64,000 nt of DNA, taken from Phoronis australis (lineage: Eukaryota > Phoronida > Phoronidae). The notes under the pieces are model-generated. The model saw only the letters and a list, made by a program, of their open reading frames with translations. It was not told the DNA's origin and made no database searches. Shown here piece after piece: positions 32,001 through 44,493 of the stretch. A program made the position numbers and the translations under genes. Position 1 is the first letter of the stretch; the number at the start of each line of letters is the position of its first letter. The stretch spans positions 126,001-190,000 of the forward strand of contig NMRA01000449.1 in NCBI GenBank assembly GCA_002633005.1, given 5' to 3'.

Positions 32001-34262
32001 TTCCCACAAAATCTTTAACACGAACAGACTGATGAGAGCTCTCTTACTGCAAAACATATTCATCATCTCAGTCACAATTTGATGCCGAGTCTGATACTTT
32101 AAACCTGCTTGAAACCACGTGCCCAGCAATGGAAAAACACAATACACTATTTTTCTCCATCAAATGCGTTTGCGCGTTAAAGAAACCTTGATCAAATCGC
32201 GGCTTCTGCGACGGATCGAAGCACGATTCTTCAAAAGAGGCTGAGCACAGCGCGGTCCCTGGACTAATCGCTTCCTCCATGGTGTACTGTCACACTTGGG
32301 GTCTTTTAGAAACACAAAAACTGAAATACTGTCCGTCCGATTGCTATTATTGGATCATCCGCACACCTTTTCATAATATTCATCTCGGGCAATGCTCATC
32401 TCTTTTGGAGACTACTCCGGCTCACGGCTGATATAGAGACCGGTCTTCCACTGATGACGTCACACATAATTTTTAATTTTTAAATTTTTGCCTTTATTTC
32501 TTGATTACAGGTTCATAAATTTAAGAAGAAATATTTGAAATATTACGCCAAAATTGTTGGTAACCGAATTTAAGCATTTATGACCATGGTGTGAAGGGTT
32601 TAGGTTTCACACGTTTTGTAAAAACGAAGTCCATGCTCTCCTAATATAATATTGTATAGCAAGAGGTGGCACTTCAAGCTGCCTCTGCAGCCTATCACTA
32701 GCTTAGAAACTTAGAAGGTACACTAAGTCATGCTCATTACCTGAATTACAAAAATGAAGCTTATACACTGCACTCGGTAAAATTTTCAGCCTTCTAATCT
32801 CTTGGGCCATGGGCTTAAAGAACTTTAAACAGTTTTCTTTAATAGTTTCACTTGGCGATTTCGTTTTGAAGTTGTCCACCTCATTCTTTTCAAACGTAAA
32901 AACTTCCCGGGCTCAAAATTGCACATTTTTGTGTAATTTGCCAATGAATTTGATGAAAAATGAGAACTGTTGACAAGCGTTCGTCACCAATCCGTCATTA
33001 GTGACAAAAATACCGCCTTGGGCATTTTGAAGACATGTTTAACACTGGTGGTCAAATTAAACAACTTAAACGAACAAAATAGGTCAAGATAGCAGTTGGA
33101 ACTGATTGGCTATATAGGAACAATTATGATATTTTGTTAACAGAAAGTACCACAAAGTAGGAATTGTGAGGAAATTGGAAAAGGTAGTGCAAAAGCATCC
33201 CTCAATTTTGGATTACTTTTCGTCGACTTTTAACAGATATACTCACCCCATATTACCTTCAGGGCCATAGAAAGGCAGCAATTCAACACACAAATTCAGC
33301 TTCGTGAAACTGGTCTCCTACGACCCTTCTCCACATTGAAATGATTAAAGCCCCTTTTGTACATAGCACTTATTCACCCATACGCACAAACACATACGCA
33401 AGTAATCACAATGTAAATTTAAATCACGTTCGTATGGGGGAAGCAAGCAATGTTTGCGCCCAGTTCTCTATATATCTCGCAGCGAAGCGGACACAAGCAA
33501 CGTTTGCTTGAAAAGAGAATATTCTTGTTGAACTATTGCCTTGAATTTTAGCAGATTTGAAGCTCGGGTATCTATTCCTACGGGATTGATTTTGGAACAA
33601 TCTGGAGAATTGCAAGTATGGATAAATTTAAGAAAAGATCAAAGGACTGATGGCAAAACACATTTCAAAAACAAAAGGTGGCTTGAAAATCGTCAAATGG
33701 CAGATTCCCTTCTATAGAGTTACTCATTTTTACCAAGTATTCAGCAAACGTAATACAAACGGATGCGACAACCCACAACAGATTTGAGTCGTAATGAGTG
33801 CGGAGTTACGAAAGCAAGTGTTTTCCTGTTCTCAGTACATATGTGAATTCAGCAGTCACAGTCGATTACTTGATAGGTCATGCTGTGCAAAATTGCCACA
33901 AGTTTCCAAAAATTTGGGATTCCCCAGTTGCGTCGGTTTAGTAGTATTATCGATGGAAGTCGCGTATCAATTATCCCGTCCGCAATATTGTTCGCCATTT
34001 TTGTTAACTCATGGACACAGTTCCAGTGGTCGATATTTTTTTGACGTGTGATTAATCATACTGATTATATCTTTAGTGATGTAAATACAAGATGGCGTGG
34101 CCAGTTTGCGTTCATGAAGTGTTGGTTTTTGGAAATTTGGTGTTTAAAGCGAACAACGAACTTTTGCAAAGTGAACCGAAAAGCTGAATTATCTACGTCA
34201 GTGAAGTTACAAGTATGCCTATTGCACCTCTTAATTAAATATAAGGTCTCTTCTGAAGAATC
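29067..34262. other. No gene seen
   Basis: Over 5 kb with only short, motif-free frames and AT-rich sequence. No RNA gene and no clear element boundary recognised. Confidence 0.45.
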
Positions 34263-34377
34263 CCTATAGCGGAGTTGCAACGCCGCCATATTGGAAATGG
34301 GTCAGAATGTTGCATTGTGGTTAAGCCGGTAAACAAGTACGTCGGCAAGCGTGGGGGCGAACCGGCCACAGGGAGGT
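34263..34377 (+). repeat. Dispersed repeat, copy shared with 16,132-16,245
   Basis: This is the plus-oriented copy of the repeat described at 16,132. The frame RRHIGNGSECCIVVKPVNKY is open and continues beyond the repeat to 34,634 (119 codons from 34,275). A 174-codon frame also opens on the minus strand over the same DNA. Neither product is recognised, and transposon debris is the likeliest source. Confidence 0.7.
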
Positions 34378-37300
34378 TATACATGTACGTATTGTGTGCC
34401 TGGCATGCTATAATACCAGTTAGCGAGATAAAAAATTTAGTTACTACCTGTTTCCCAAGGATCAAGAACTGCGTTAAACATGGGTCAGAGACATCGGTAG
34501 AGCTGGTAGCAAAGGCCGACTTCGTGAATTTTTTCCGACTTCGTAGCATAAAGTGTGCAGCGCTCATTTTGAGGGCGGCAAGAAAACGTATCTTAGAAAC
34601 TGCCCAACAATATCTCCCTTCAAAGAAACAGTAACAAATACTCCACGGCGGTTGGTAGTGAAAAAAAAAAAACTTGTTTTCGCTTGACCAGAACCAAGCC
34701 AACATGAGCAATTTTGAGGATAATGCCTCTCCACAATAACTTGTTCTGGGTCGACTCACTTAACGTATGCACACTATATGCATTACGCGCTAAGATAAAG
34801 CGTGCAGAATATTATTATTTACTTTCTACAAAATTGTGGTACATTGCTATCAAAATTCGTTGTTAAATTACGATCATTTTTCATAATATTGTGTTGAAGT
34901 TCCAGGGCGAAATCTTGCCGACAAATGCGTAGCTGCTGGTCTCGCAATCGTCGATAGGGCTTGAATTCTTAAATAAGAATACAGCTTTGACTCAACAAAT
35001 TACCTGAAATCCTCCTCAAGTTTTCCAAATAGCGTCTCTAAGATTTTTAAGTTTTTGTGAAGTCTAGATTAACTGCAGATTAAGTCCAAATCTGCGCTAG
35101 ATTGTAGCACGCAACCCGAGAAAAATCTCTGTGGGAACACATGTTGTTGTCACGTGACGTTTGTTTTGAAGTTAGTATGTGTGTGTGTGAGAGTAAACGT
35201 GCGTGTGCTTGTCATCAGAGTTCATTTGCCTGAGTAATGTAATGATCTAGGTGTGCATTGTATTCAAAAGAATAAGTCAAGCAGTCAAGCAGAGCGTGTT
35301 TTAATATTTACGGCTTAGCACTTGCTGGCCTCATCTGCTAAAAACGTTCGAGAATTTTTTCGGTAAGACCGATATGTCACTCATTGAGTCGCCGGGTGAG
35401 TGGATGCGTGACCGTAGTGTAACAGCTATTTTCCGGAAGATTTGGGGTGTAAGGGTGCGAAGTGGGTCATTTTGACCTTAAAAACACCAATTATGATTAG
35501 TTAAATAATTTCTCTTAAAATAATGCAAAAGCTTTTTACGGTATTGGGAACTTTCGGAAATTAGTCCCAATATTTATTTGCCGATGCTATGTTACCCGTT
35601 TCATGAATAGATAGTTCCCGATTAATCTTCGATGACAGCCGGTACATTATGCAGCGCACGCTTCTTGGTCGCGTGCTAACACTGGTCGAGTTTTTTTATT
35701 AGTCTTCGATTCACGGTTTTCACATGTACAAAGAAGTTTGGATTCCTGTTGAGGCCGGAGAAGATCTGTACCGGAAAGAAACAATGCAATCCCGCTCTTT
35801 GACAAGTACGCTGTGTCTGTTTTCAAAGTCCAGACCCGCGTAGTGGGGCACATCCCTCGCAAGAGCAGCAAAACTTCTGCGTTCTTTTTGCATCGCGGCG
35901 TAAGTTTGAAGTGTATACGGACATAACGGTGAGGCTCGTGGTCCGTTACAAATTCAGGCTGTCGGATTTTTCAATTGATAAATTGGAGACGTTAGAACTG
36001 TAGGTAAGGGCATTTTTCGCATGTAGTTCATGGGCTGGGCGCTTACTTTAGCAAAGTCTGAAAACGCGTTGGGGCACTTGTTGAGCCATGGGCGCTAATT
36101 AGGGCGAATAGCGGCAGAATTACATACAGCAGCGTAGTTTAATGCACACAAATCACACGTCGTGCAAACCAATCGGCCATTCCATTTACCCTTATCAATC
36201 CCAATAGCCTTTGCGCACCCTAATTTCCGGACATGCGCAATCGTTAAATCGATTCGGTTGCAACTCCGCTATTAGTTAGTTGGTATTTGTCTTGCACCAA
36301 TAAATGGCGTATGTTGTAACAACAAATTTGCTATACTGGAATTATTTTATTTTTTACCCACAATACAGTTCGAAAAATGGCAGAGTGTTTAAACTCATGG
36401 AGAATGCGAACTTTTCGAGACTGGAAAGGCCGAAAAATTGAACAAGTTCTTGATGGCTATTTTGATGAGGTTACAGACTTGAGCATTGCCAGCCGTGTTT
36501 TTTTACCTTAATCTAAGAGCCCACAAAAATGTGTGGAAACTGTTGAACATGGTGTCAATTCTAACATTTTTAGAGAGATTAAACAGTTCGATGGGTGGAA
36601 AGCGGCTAGTTACTTGTGAACAAAGAGGTTGGAGATTTAAGGACGATCTTCTTTTTTATTGGCAATGGAAAATCATTTTCCATTAAATAAGTGAAATCAA
36701 CATTGCAACGTATCTACACATTCTAAACATTTCACGTCTTCTTGGATGGCCAAAACCACAACAAGGATCGGTTTACGTCTAATTTGATTAGAAAGGGAGA
36801 TGGGGTCTTCTCTTTAAATTTCATGGTTCACTTCAATTGTCTTAAATTAAAAATGTTCACAGTTCACTATCTAACATATATGTTGGATTGATGTAATGCA
36901 AATTATCGAAGCGTACTTAATAAAGAACGTGTGAGCGATCTGAAATTAAAATAGCAAATATTCTTGTATATTTTTTTGGATAACAATGCTTGCCAATTAC
37001 ATCTATGAAAGGTGTACAAATGCGTTGTCATTTTAACAGGAGGCATTGTCAGTGTGGCAATACATTTCTGTTTACAACTTCAATAACTGTGTTAAAATGT
37101 TTGGAATTGTGGATCACATTTCACCAAAAACGACTCTAATGAATTCATAAATTTACCTTACACTCGCATTTGAAAGTGAGCAAATTAAAGTGTGTGTGTG
37201 TGTTTTGTAAATCACTGCATCCTAAACAAATATTATTTGCAGTAAGACCTCTTATGGGCATCTAATTTCAGTGCTTTCAAATTTGTTCTCTTCCATGTCC

Positions 37301-39404
37301 AATCTGGAAAATTAGTCTAATTTAAAAATCAAGGGAAATGTGCAAGTTTAAAATGACGACTTCTAACTTCCAAAAAAGCAATTGTTTGTGACATCAAAAC
37401 AAATTGCTCCCCTGTCTCAACTGATCACAGAAGTTGTTTTATAATGTTCATTTGACCTGAGGCTTACTATCCGGATTTGGAGGTGGGGGCACACAGGGCA
37501 CCGGACCCTCTGTGCCTCCCTCTTCCGGCCGCGACCAAGCAAAAAATAAATAAACCAACGACGGCATACCGTCTTCAGGAATGAAACAAAATCAATATTT
37601 TTCTTTTGGAAAATGTGGATGTCTCACTTCTTGCGAAGTCCGTCAGTGGCACAAACGTGCTCTTTCGAAGTCATGTAAGCCTACGCCTTGATTTCACGAT
37701 ATCTAGAAGAAATCGTTGAGGAGCGTTATTAATGTGACAGAACGCAACTAGTTAACGTCAGGGTGTCCGAGTTGCGTGGATAAACATCTAAAAATTGTTT
37801 GGGCATGTTGTGTCAGTGGTACTCTCTTGCACTCGAAGTGGAAGTGTTCCTGCAATGCTTTGTGTCGAATAGTTACGATATTTTTATTCAGCCCGTTCAC
37901 ATTTAGTTTTTCAACAAGATATAACCTATTCAAAACTCCACAGCATCGTTTAAGATTTTCAAAAATTTAACATAGTAAAACTTCATTGGGAGGCGAAAAG
38001 ATTTGTGGTGATCAATGAGTTCAGTGACATCGCAGATAAAGGGAATCAGTGTTCATCTCAGTTAACAGAAATGTTTTCTGCCTACGTAGACCTATGACAC
38101 TCGTGCGAAAAGCTAATTTGATCATCTTCTTCAGTTGTAGTACATAGCGATATCTCTTGCATGATTTTGCGTTTTTGGGGTTTGTCTGGTTCACGTGCGG
38201 AACGCAAACCAGAAATCAAGCTTCTTGGTGGGACATCTTTCGGCATGCCTATAAACTAATCAGAAATAAAACCGGCCCACAGTTGTTGAAAAAATTCAAA
38301 GTATCTGTTTAGTCATCGATAACTTATCAGTGACTAAGATTAATTTTCCAACAGTCATAGTCTATGAGTCGGTGAGGGGAACCAAATCGTTGAAATTCGC
38401 AAAATGTTCACCAGTGTCATAGCATCATGAATGGACGGGTCAACAGAAATACCCAGACGTCAATATCTACATGATTTCGAACAAGAATGAAGAATAGAAC
38501 AGGTAGGCTAAAACAATTCTAAAATGGTTGTGAGTCACCCATCGGTCTCGTGAGCGCGCCGGCTTTATCTGCTTGTATTAGTGCATGCATATATCTGTCT
38601 ATATCACAGTGATAAAGGTAACAACGGGTACGTTGTGCAACTACAGTTATGTAGATGTCAACGAAACCACTCAAACTGTGCCTAAAATAAAATTCAATTG
38701 TGAATGAAAATTTAGCAGCGAATCTTTAATAAACTCTAATTTGCACTGGACATGGTCAGGGTGTATACCCAACCTTATAATCACCAGTGATTTTTTGCGT
38801 TATGCTAAGCTTATCCGCAGTTTTCTCCTACATGTAGTTATGCATGTCTTTCCTATAAATGAGTTGTTAACAAACTGCAATCTAGCACAAATACGGCAAC
38901 TCTCCACTTACTTCGCACAGAGTGAATTAAGCATATCTCCGATAGTCAGAGTGTGTGAAATAAAGTGAATGTACAGACTCCATGGCTGTCAAGTGTGCGA
39001 AATAAAAAACCCTTGCCAACTACCGTGTACAAATTTAATGAAATGGGACCTACGCCTTGACAATGTGATTTAGTATTAAGTAGTAATTAAACTACTCTAT
39101 CTCGTTTCAAGGTAAAGTTGTACAACCGCCGCTTGCAGCACACACACGATGTAGTTGCTAGCGTTTATTTGTTATTTTTGTTTTCTGTCAGTTATGTCTT
39201 TCTTTGCTATAAATGGCCTCTTAATTGCTTTAATACAGCCCACATCAAGCCCGTAGGAAGGCAAAAACCATTGGGCGGGGGTTGGCACAAACCATTTCGA
39301 CTTCGCAAAACAACCCCCCCATCGCCACCACCTCTGCCACCCCCCTTCCCCTCGCCCCTGTGCTCCCGGTGCCACCATATTTGTACCGAATCTCCCAGGG
39401 GGCA
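34378..39404. other. No gene seen
   Basis: Mostly AT-rich DNA with short GT runs at about 35,178 and 37,192. A 45-codon frame at 36,379 (start MAECLNSWRMRTF) lacks support. A CCGGATTTGGAGG string near 37,470 may be a fragment of the CGGATTTAGG-type elements. I support no gene here. Confidence 0.4.
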
Positions 39405-39558
39405 CAGTGTCGGATTTAGGGGTGGCCAAGGGGTCATGGCACCCCTAAAATTCTCCCAGATTCCAATTGACAGCTGGTTCGGAGGTGCGAATTTCTGACG
39501 GGTAAAACCCTGACTAATACTCTGCCCTGCCCCCACTCAAAATCCTGGATCCGCCCTT
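39405..39558 (+). repeat. Most complete CGGATTTAGG-type short element
   Basis: It starts CAGTGTCGGATTTAGGGGTG, continues CATGGCACCCCTAAAATTCT and TTCGGAGGTGCGAATTTCTG, and ends AAAATCCTGGATCCGCCC. The ends are imperfect inverted repeats (CGGATTTAGG / CCTGGATCCG). At about 155 bp with no coding capacity, it fits a miniature inverted-repeat element. The related copies at 3,206 and 54,128 are partial. Confidence 0.75.
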
Positions 39559-41430
39559 GAGACAATCCCAGAGATGAAGCCATCAAAAGGTGAGTAACCC
39601 TGAACCAACACGGAGAGTAAGGGTGGGCCTAGAACCAGTACACAGACCGGTAACGAGGAGCTGCCTCAAGTAGCTATAACTGAGATCTAACAGTGTGAAT
39701 ACGAAATTCCCAATGAAGTAAATCTAGTTGCTGGTCAGCTCAACTATGATTCACTTGAGACAGACAGCTCGTACCGGGCGTCTGCGCTCCCTCTATAGTC
39801 AAGATTTGTTTTATTATGATCCAGTTTCGGGGAAACTTTATTTTATTATGGTCATTCTTTAAAGGAGTTTTTTGGGGGGCTGTTTTAAATTGCTTTGTTG
39901 AAACACGACCGGTAGTCCAGTTTCTGGTGGCTTGGGAAAAGGATAGTGTGTCCCAAAAATGTACACACTTCCTGAACGCCTGAAGTTCAAATTCAGTTCC
40001 TGTGGATCACTGAGATTCTGCAGGGGCCAACTGCATGGGTACATCTTACTTTTAACGTTGGTACACCAGTCCTTACGTGCACGTGAATAAGGACAAGCAA
40101 TCAATTCAGTTTTGAAGAACAAAAATTCATTGCTCAATACTAATGGAAACTAAAAACACCAAGGAAGTGCAAAGACAACCTTTCCAAGCAATGAGTTTAA
40201 TTTTATTTATTTTAAGGATTTTAAAACGTTTTTTCTATCTACGGTTTGCGAGTCCGAATTTCATCAACGTCTTTTACTATTTAGGGATCGAAATATAGAG
40301 TTTTTCCAACTTCAGACTGCAATTTAATTCAGTGAAACATCATCAGTTATTACAATATTAGCTATTAATTGTCAAAAATCATCTATGAATCTATCGATTT
40401 TTGTAGATACATAAACAAGTAAATCAGAAACCAACGAATTTGTTTATCAAAACGGAACGTTATAAGTAATTTCCTCATGCATGCTTGCAGACTTTTGACG
40501 GTTAACCAGGGGAATATGGGAGATGGGGCATTAAGGTGTATTTTTGCTCGTTTCACAGGTACCTATAACGGTTCACGAGGTAAAATTGAACTCCGCTGAC
40601 AAAAAAAAAACACTGAAATCTTTGTTTGTGACTGTGAGAGTTCTTTGAGTACCCCCTTTCGACTTGTACACGGTCATCACAAATAGTAGCCTAGATAGCA
40701 GTGTTTTCCACACGTGGGAATTCCTTACAAACAACTCATAGTGACCATGTTCAAAAGAGATTCTATTCTTGTGATACTACGGGAAACAGTCACATCGGAA
40801 ATAGTCCGTTTGTGTAATTCATAAATAGTGGTCTTCACGTTCTTCAAAATTCCACTCTTTCGATGGCGGCAATCCTACTGTATTTTTCAACATTTTTGGT
40901 TGTTTGGGTCGAATGGCTGTGCTGTGCACGAATGTTTTATGTTTTTGATGAATTTGGAATCTCAACGTCCATCGTGAATACTTGGCTGTGTCGGACTTAC
41001 ATGTATAGAAGGACAAAGGGACATTTCCCCCGAACTGCTCCACCGAGAGAGGGCGCCGTTAGAAATGGGACACCTTAAGATCAAAGGCTACATACATGTA
41101 TCATTAAGCTAGGGAAAAAGAGTGTCTGTGCATTCCACCGTTGTGTGGTCCCAAAACGATGCAGGGAGTGACCTCCTTCAACATGAAAGCCGGTTGCACG
41201 ATTTCACAAAAAACAGGAAAGTAGAGGTAATCGGTTCCAACATTAGGCCCTCTCTCCGTGAGCGGCTCCTTAAGAATTTATGAATTAAAACACCGTAGGG
41301 TGGCCACTTGAATGTCATCAATGGCCTCTTTCAAGGGCGGGGCCCCACAATATGAAAATATCTATATTTTCAAATATCAGGAAATGCGAAGCAGTTGGTG
41401 TTATCTGTCTGGATTGCATAAAGCTTCAAA
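39559..41430. other. No gene seen
   Basis: Only short frames and an A10 run at 40,602. Nothing recognised. Confidence 0.45.
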
Positions 41431-41493
41431 ACTTATCCGCTGGATAAGTTTGATTGTTGCATGACGTCAGGTCCATTGTTCAACAATAACATG
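41431..41493 (+). repeat. Repeat with CRE-like palindrome, copy 2
   Basis: ACTTATCCGCTGGATAAGTT is followed by GTTGCATGACGTCAGG and CAACAATAACATG, matching 21,951-22,012. TGACGTCA is kept in both copies. Confidence 0.65.
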
Positions 41494-41802
41494 ACACGTG
41501 ATAATTCGACGTCATTGTTGCTATACGGCGTATAACGTTTATACAAAGGCACGATAATCATTATCGGGTAAAATGAAATTGAAATTGTTTCATAAGTGCC
41601 ACAAGATCTTGAGAAGTTCTACGCTCGTAATTTACACCTCTACGAACTGCTCGTACTCTATGTTCATAATTTGCCTGTGTACTTGGCGGTCATTATTCAT
41701 TGTTAATGCCCTGACGTTTCTAATGTAGGCCTACTCTCGTAAATGAGAACGTATTTAAGTTTCTGCAGGACCTTATCGACTTGGCGGTGTATTTAGCCTA
41801 GT

Positions 41803-42260
41803 ATCTACAAAACTGTAAAAGTGTTTTGTGATAGTACAAACACTGTAGAGTCCGCTATTAATTGGGACACGTGATTGTGTGTTTTTAGTAAATTTTAGCA
41901 AAAAGAAAGATACATCTATAGCAAAACAGCAATATAAATAACATGACCAAATTCGTTTAATGAAGATGAAATTTCAAAAACGTTGTTAAGAGTTTTTTAG
42001 ATTATCGTTTCGTTTTCGTTTTCGTTTTATGCCACTTATGAGTTTTTCATAAAAATAATGAAAGTCCTATTTTTATAGCGTTCCATGTGAAAGTGGAAAA
42101 AACTAAAAACAATTCCTAAAACTACTTCGTAGAGCGGTGCTTAAAGAATAGTGTCTCAAAATTTCACATGGATCCGATCCGCCATTGCTGAAATATGATG
42201 ATCCAAAGTTGGCCAAATTTGGCTATTTTGCGAGGGTCCTATACAGCTTTTAAAGTCATG
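41803..42260 (+). repeat. Diverged repeat, related to 18,190-18,690
   Basis: Same landmark order as the copy at 18,190. It carries a short (CGTTTT) microsatellite at 42,006-42,030 that the other copy lacks. The element at 42,320 begins 60 bases further on. Confidence 0.7.
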
Positions 42261-42319
42261 AAGGACCCTCGAAACATGGCTAAATTTGGCTGATGTCGAC
42301 TCCGGCGTTTTGTCTAATG

Positions 42320-43309
42320 CAGTGGCGGATCTAGGATATCACAAGGGGGGGCACATTTTGTCTGTAACTATTTGCTCAAAGCAAGATTGTAAATGCACAT
42401 AGCACCGAATAGGGGGAGGTCAGGGGGGGGGGGTTTGCCCCCTCCTGCCCAGGAAATTTTTCTGTTTTTTCCTCTAAAAATCAAGCATTTTCCTTGATTC
42501 CCGAAGTATTATCCAAGAAAAAAGGCAAAAACAGAAGGTGTCAACCAGGAAAAACCACAGACTCGAACCCACGGCCTAGTGGACAGAGGGCGCGTGCTTT
42601 ACCACTGCACCACCACGATGTAACTCCTTATTGATACTAAGAGACCTACTTGTTTATGGTCCACAGCGTTTGCGCGCGAAACCTCCTTCTTTTTGTAATG
42701 CTTATTACATGTTTTATATTTTGTGCAATCAGTTCGTAACAAATTTGTTGTATTTAAAATAGTCTTCAATTGCCCAAAAAGACCAAATCCGTTTTTTGTG
42801 TTGGCAATAATGACGCGATTGATTTGGAAATGGTCTTAAGTTAAGGTTTGACAAAGAGAGAATTATGAGTTTCTGAGTGATTCACTATGGCTTCGATTAA
42901 AATTGACATCTTACCAGCAGCTTCTGTTTTTTCACTATCACTCAGATTCCATTTTCTTTAAAAAATGAAGTAATTTTCTTCATTGTATAGTGGAGCAGAC
43001 GATGGAAAGGGAGTCGTAGTTCCCAGCGCCACTGCCGGTAGCCTGAGATTCCGCGGGAGAGCCTATACTTAGCCATAGTTCCGTTACGATTGCGCCGTGT
43101 TCCGAACTTGACACTTGAAATTGGATCTGAGCCCCCCCCCCAACATTAAAACTGCACACATTTAAATCTTGTTTCAGCCGTATAATTTTAATTACCGGGG
43201 TTAATTAAAAAACTCAACATTTCCCTACGCTCTTGCTATTTTATTTTTTGCGGCATCCAAGGGGTGGAGGAGGGGGGGCGGGCCCCTGCCCCCCCTAAAT
43301 CCGCCTATG
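42320..43309. mobile_element. Non-autonomous DNA transposon, 990 bp, 5-bp target-site duplication
   Basis: The left end CAGTGGCGGATCTAGGA and the right end CCCTAAATCCGCCTATG are imperfect inverted repeats. TAATG flanks both sides (42,315-42,319 and 43,310-43,314). The inside is G/C-tract rich at both ends, non-coding, and contains a tRNA-like sequence at 42,553-42,617. The termini resemble those of the short CGGATTTAGG family, which may be internal-deletion relatives. Superfamily is not certain: the embedded TAA would fit PIF/Harbinger, but the full TAATG duplication is longer than usual for it. Confidence 0.75.
42553..42617 (-). repeat. tRNA-derived sequence (SINE head)
   Basis: On the minus strand an A-box-like TGGTGCAGTGGTAAAGC is followed, with tRNA-like spacing, by a B-box GGTTCGAGTC (42,560-42,569). 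The acceptor-stem ends do not pair, so it is not a functional tRNA gene. It is either a SINE promoter inserted in the transposon or a captured tRNA fragment. Confidence 0.6.
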
Positions 43310-43314
43310 TAATG

Positions 43315-44383
43315 GGTCCAATTATGAGGCCAGCGCACGTCTGTTGCACGGTAGAAGACATCAGACCACCTACACTTTTTATGTTGGAACATATAAGTCT
43401 TAAAAATGACTGAACGCATTCATAGACAACTTTGAAGTAAAATTCTTTATGAACTGGTTTGTAAAATTTTGTTGGTAATAATTATTGAAGTGATCCAATT
43501 TTCTATGAGGGCTATCAAAAATAGATCTTTTACGACATTAATGAAAAAATCAAAAGTTTCATGAAACGAAAATAAAATCATTTTTTTTAGAAAACTGTAA
43601 CAACGTGTTCGAGATTTCATCTTGAATCTTCATATCAAAGGAAATTTGGTCATATTATGGATTCCGTTTCTCTGCTATCGATGTACCGAGATAAAATCTA
43701 TAGTGTACGAAATACACAGACTTACCGATAAGGTCCTCCATAACCCTAACACTTGGCCATATAGATATAGTTCCTACCTTATGTCAAAGCCATCACTATG
43801 GCCACATTAAAGTCATAAATCGACAAATAAAACAAGGCTTATTCCCTGTCTTAATTTTACATGTACGTAACTACAGCCACGAACGGTACACACATTGGTG
43901 TTCAGACACATATTGCATTTCTACAACGAGTATCGTCGAATGTTCAAACTTAATGTTATCATGTATTTGTGAACTGTTTTCTTGCGTTGACGCCATGTGG
44001 CGCGCGGAGGTGGGCTACTCAACATATGGTTCGACGAGCCTGCGTCTGAATGTTTAAATAGCGCAAAAGTCATATTATTTTAATTAATAAAAATAGCCCA
44101 ATTTACTTCCTTAGCCGTTTTTAAAAGTCCAACTAAAAATCATTCAGTTGCTTATATTTATAACGATACTATATATAACGACATATCCATGCGTTTCGAA
44201 GTGCCACTGTTTTGCTTCAAAGTTCAATTGCATTTATTTTTATCAACAAATCACGTCATTTGAGTGAAACTAGTAGCCGTGCTAAACGAAAATCAGAATA
44301 ATTTACGACCGTGAAAAGTGTTTATGCCCGTAACCTACGAGCGTATTGATGTGTATTACAGGCGACACTTTCCCCCTATGGCC
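43315..44383. other. No gene seen
   Basis: AT-rich DNA with short frames only. It holds a GAGATTTCATCTTG string also present near 28,038, the only hint of shared repeat content. Confidence 0.4.
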
Positions 44384-44493
44384 ATGATGACGATGAAGGT
44401 GACGAGGACGATAATAAGGATGATGATGATGCCGATGACGATAATCATGACGGCGTTGATGATAATGATCATTGTGATCGTAACTAAGATGAT
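44384..44493 (+). repeat. Degenerate GAT/ATG trinucleotide tract
   Basis: Imperfect GAT repeats keep frames open on both strands, giving Met/Ile/Thr-rich products on plus and His/Arg/Tyr-rich or Ile/Val-rich ones on minus. These are artefacts of the repeat. Confidence 0.8.

Noticed and set aside
36379-36516. 45-codon frame starting MAECLNSWRMRTF
   Set aside because: Short, no recognisable domain, no splice sites. The resemblance to known N-termini is too weak.
39118-39536. Frames of 85-126 codons over a proline-rich or tryptophan-rich stretch
   Set aside because: They cross C/G tracts and a short transposon-derived repeat, and the apparent Pro-rich protein is translated low-complexity DNA.
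42553-42617. Functional tRNA gene
   Set aside because: A and B boxes are present, but the terminal stem does not pair and it lies inside a transposon, so it is recorded as SINE-like.
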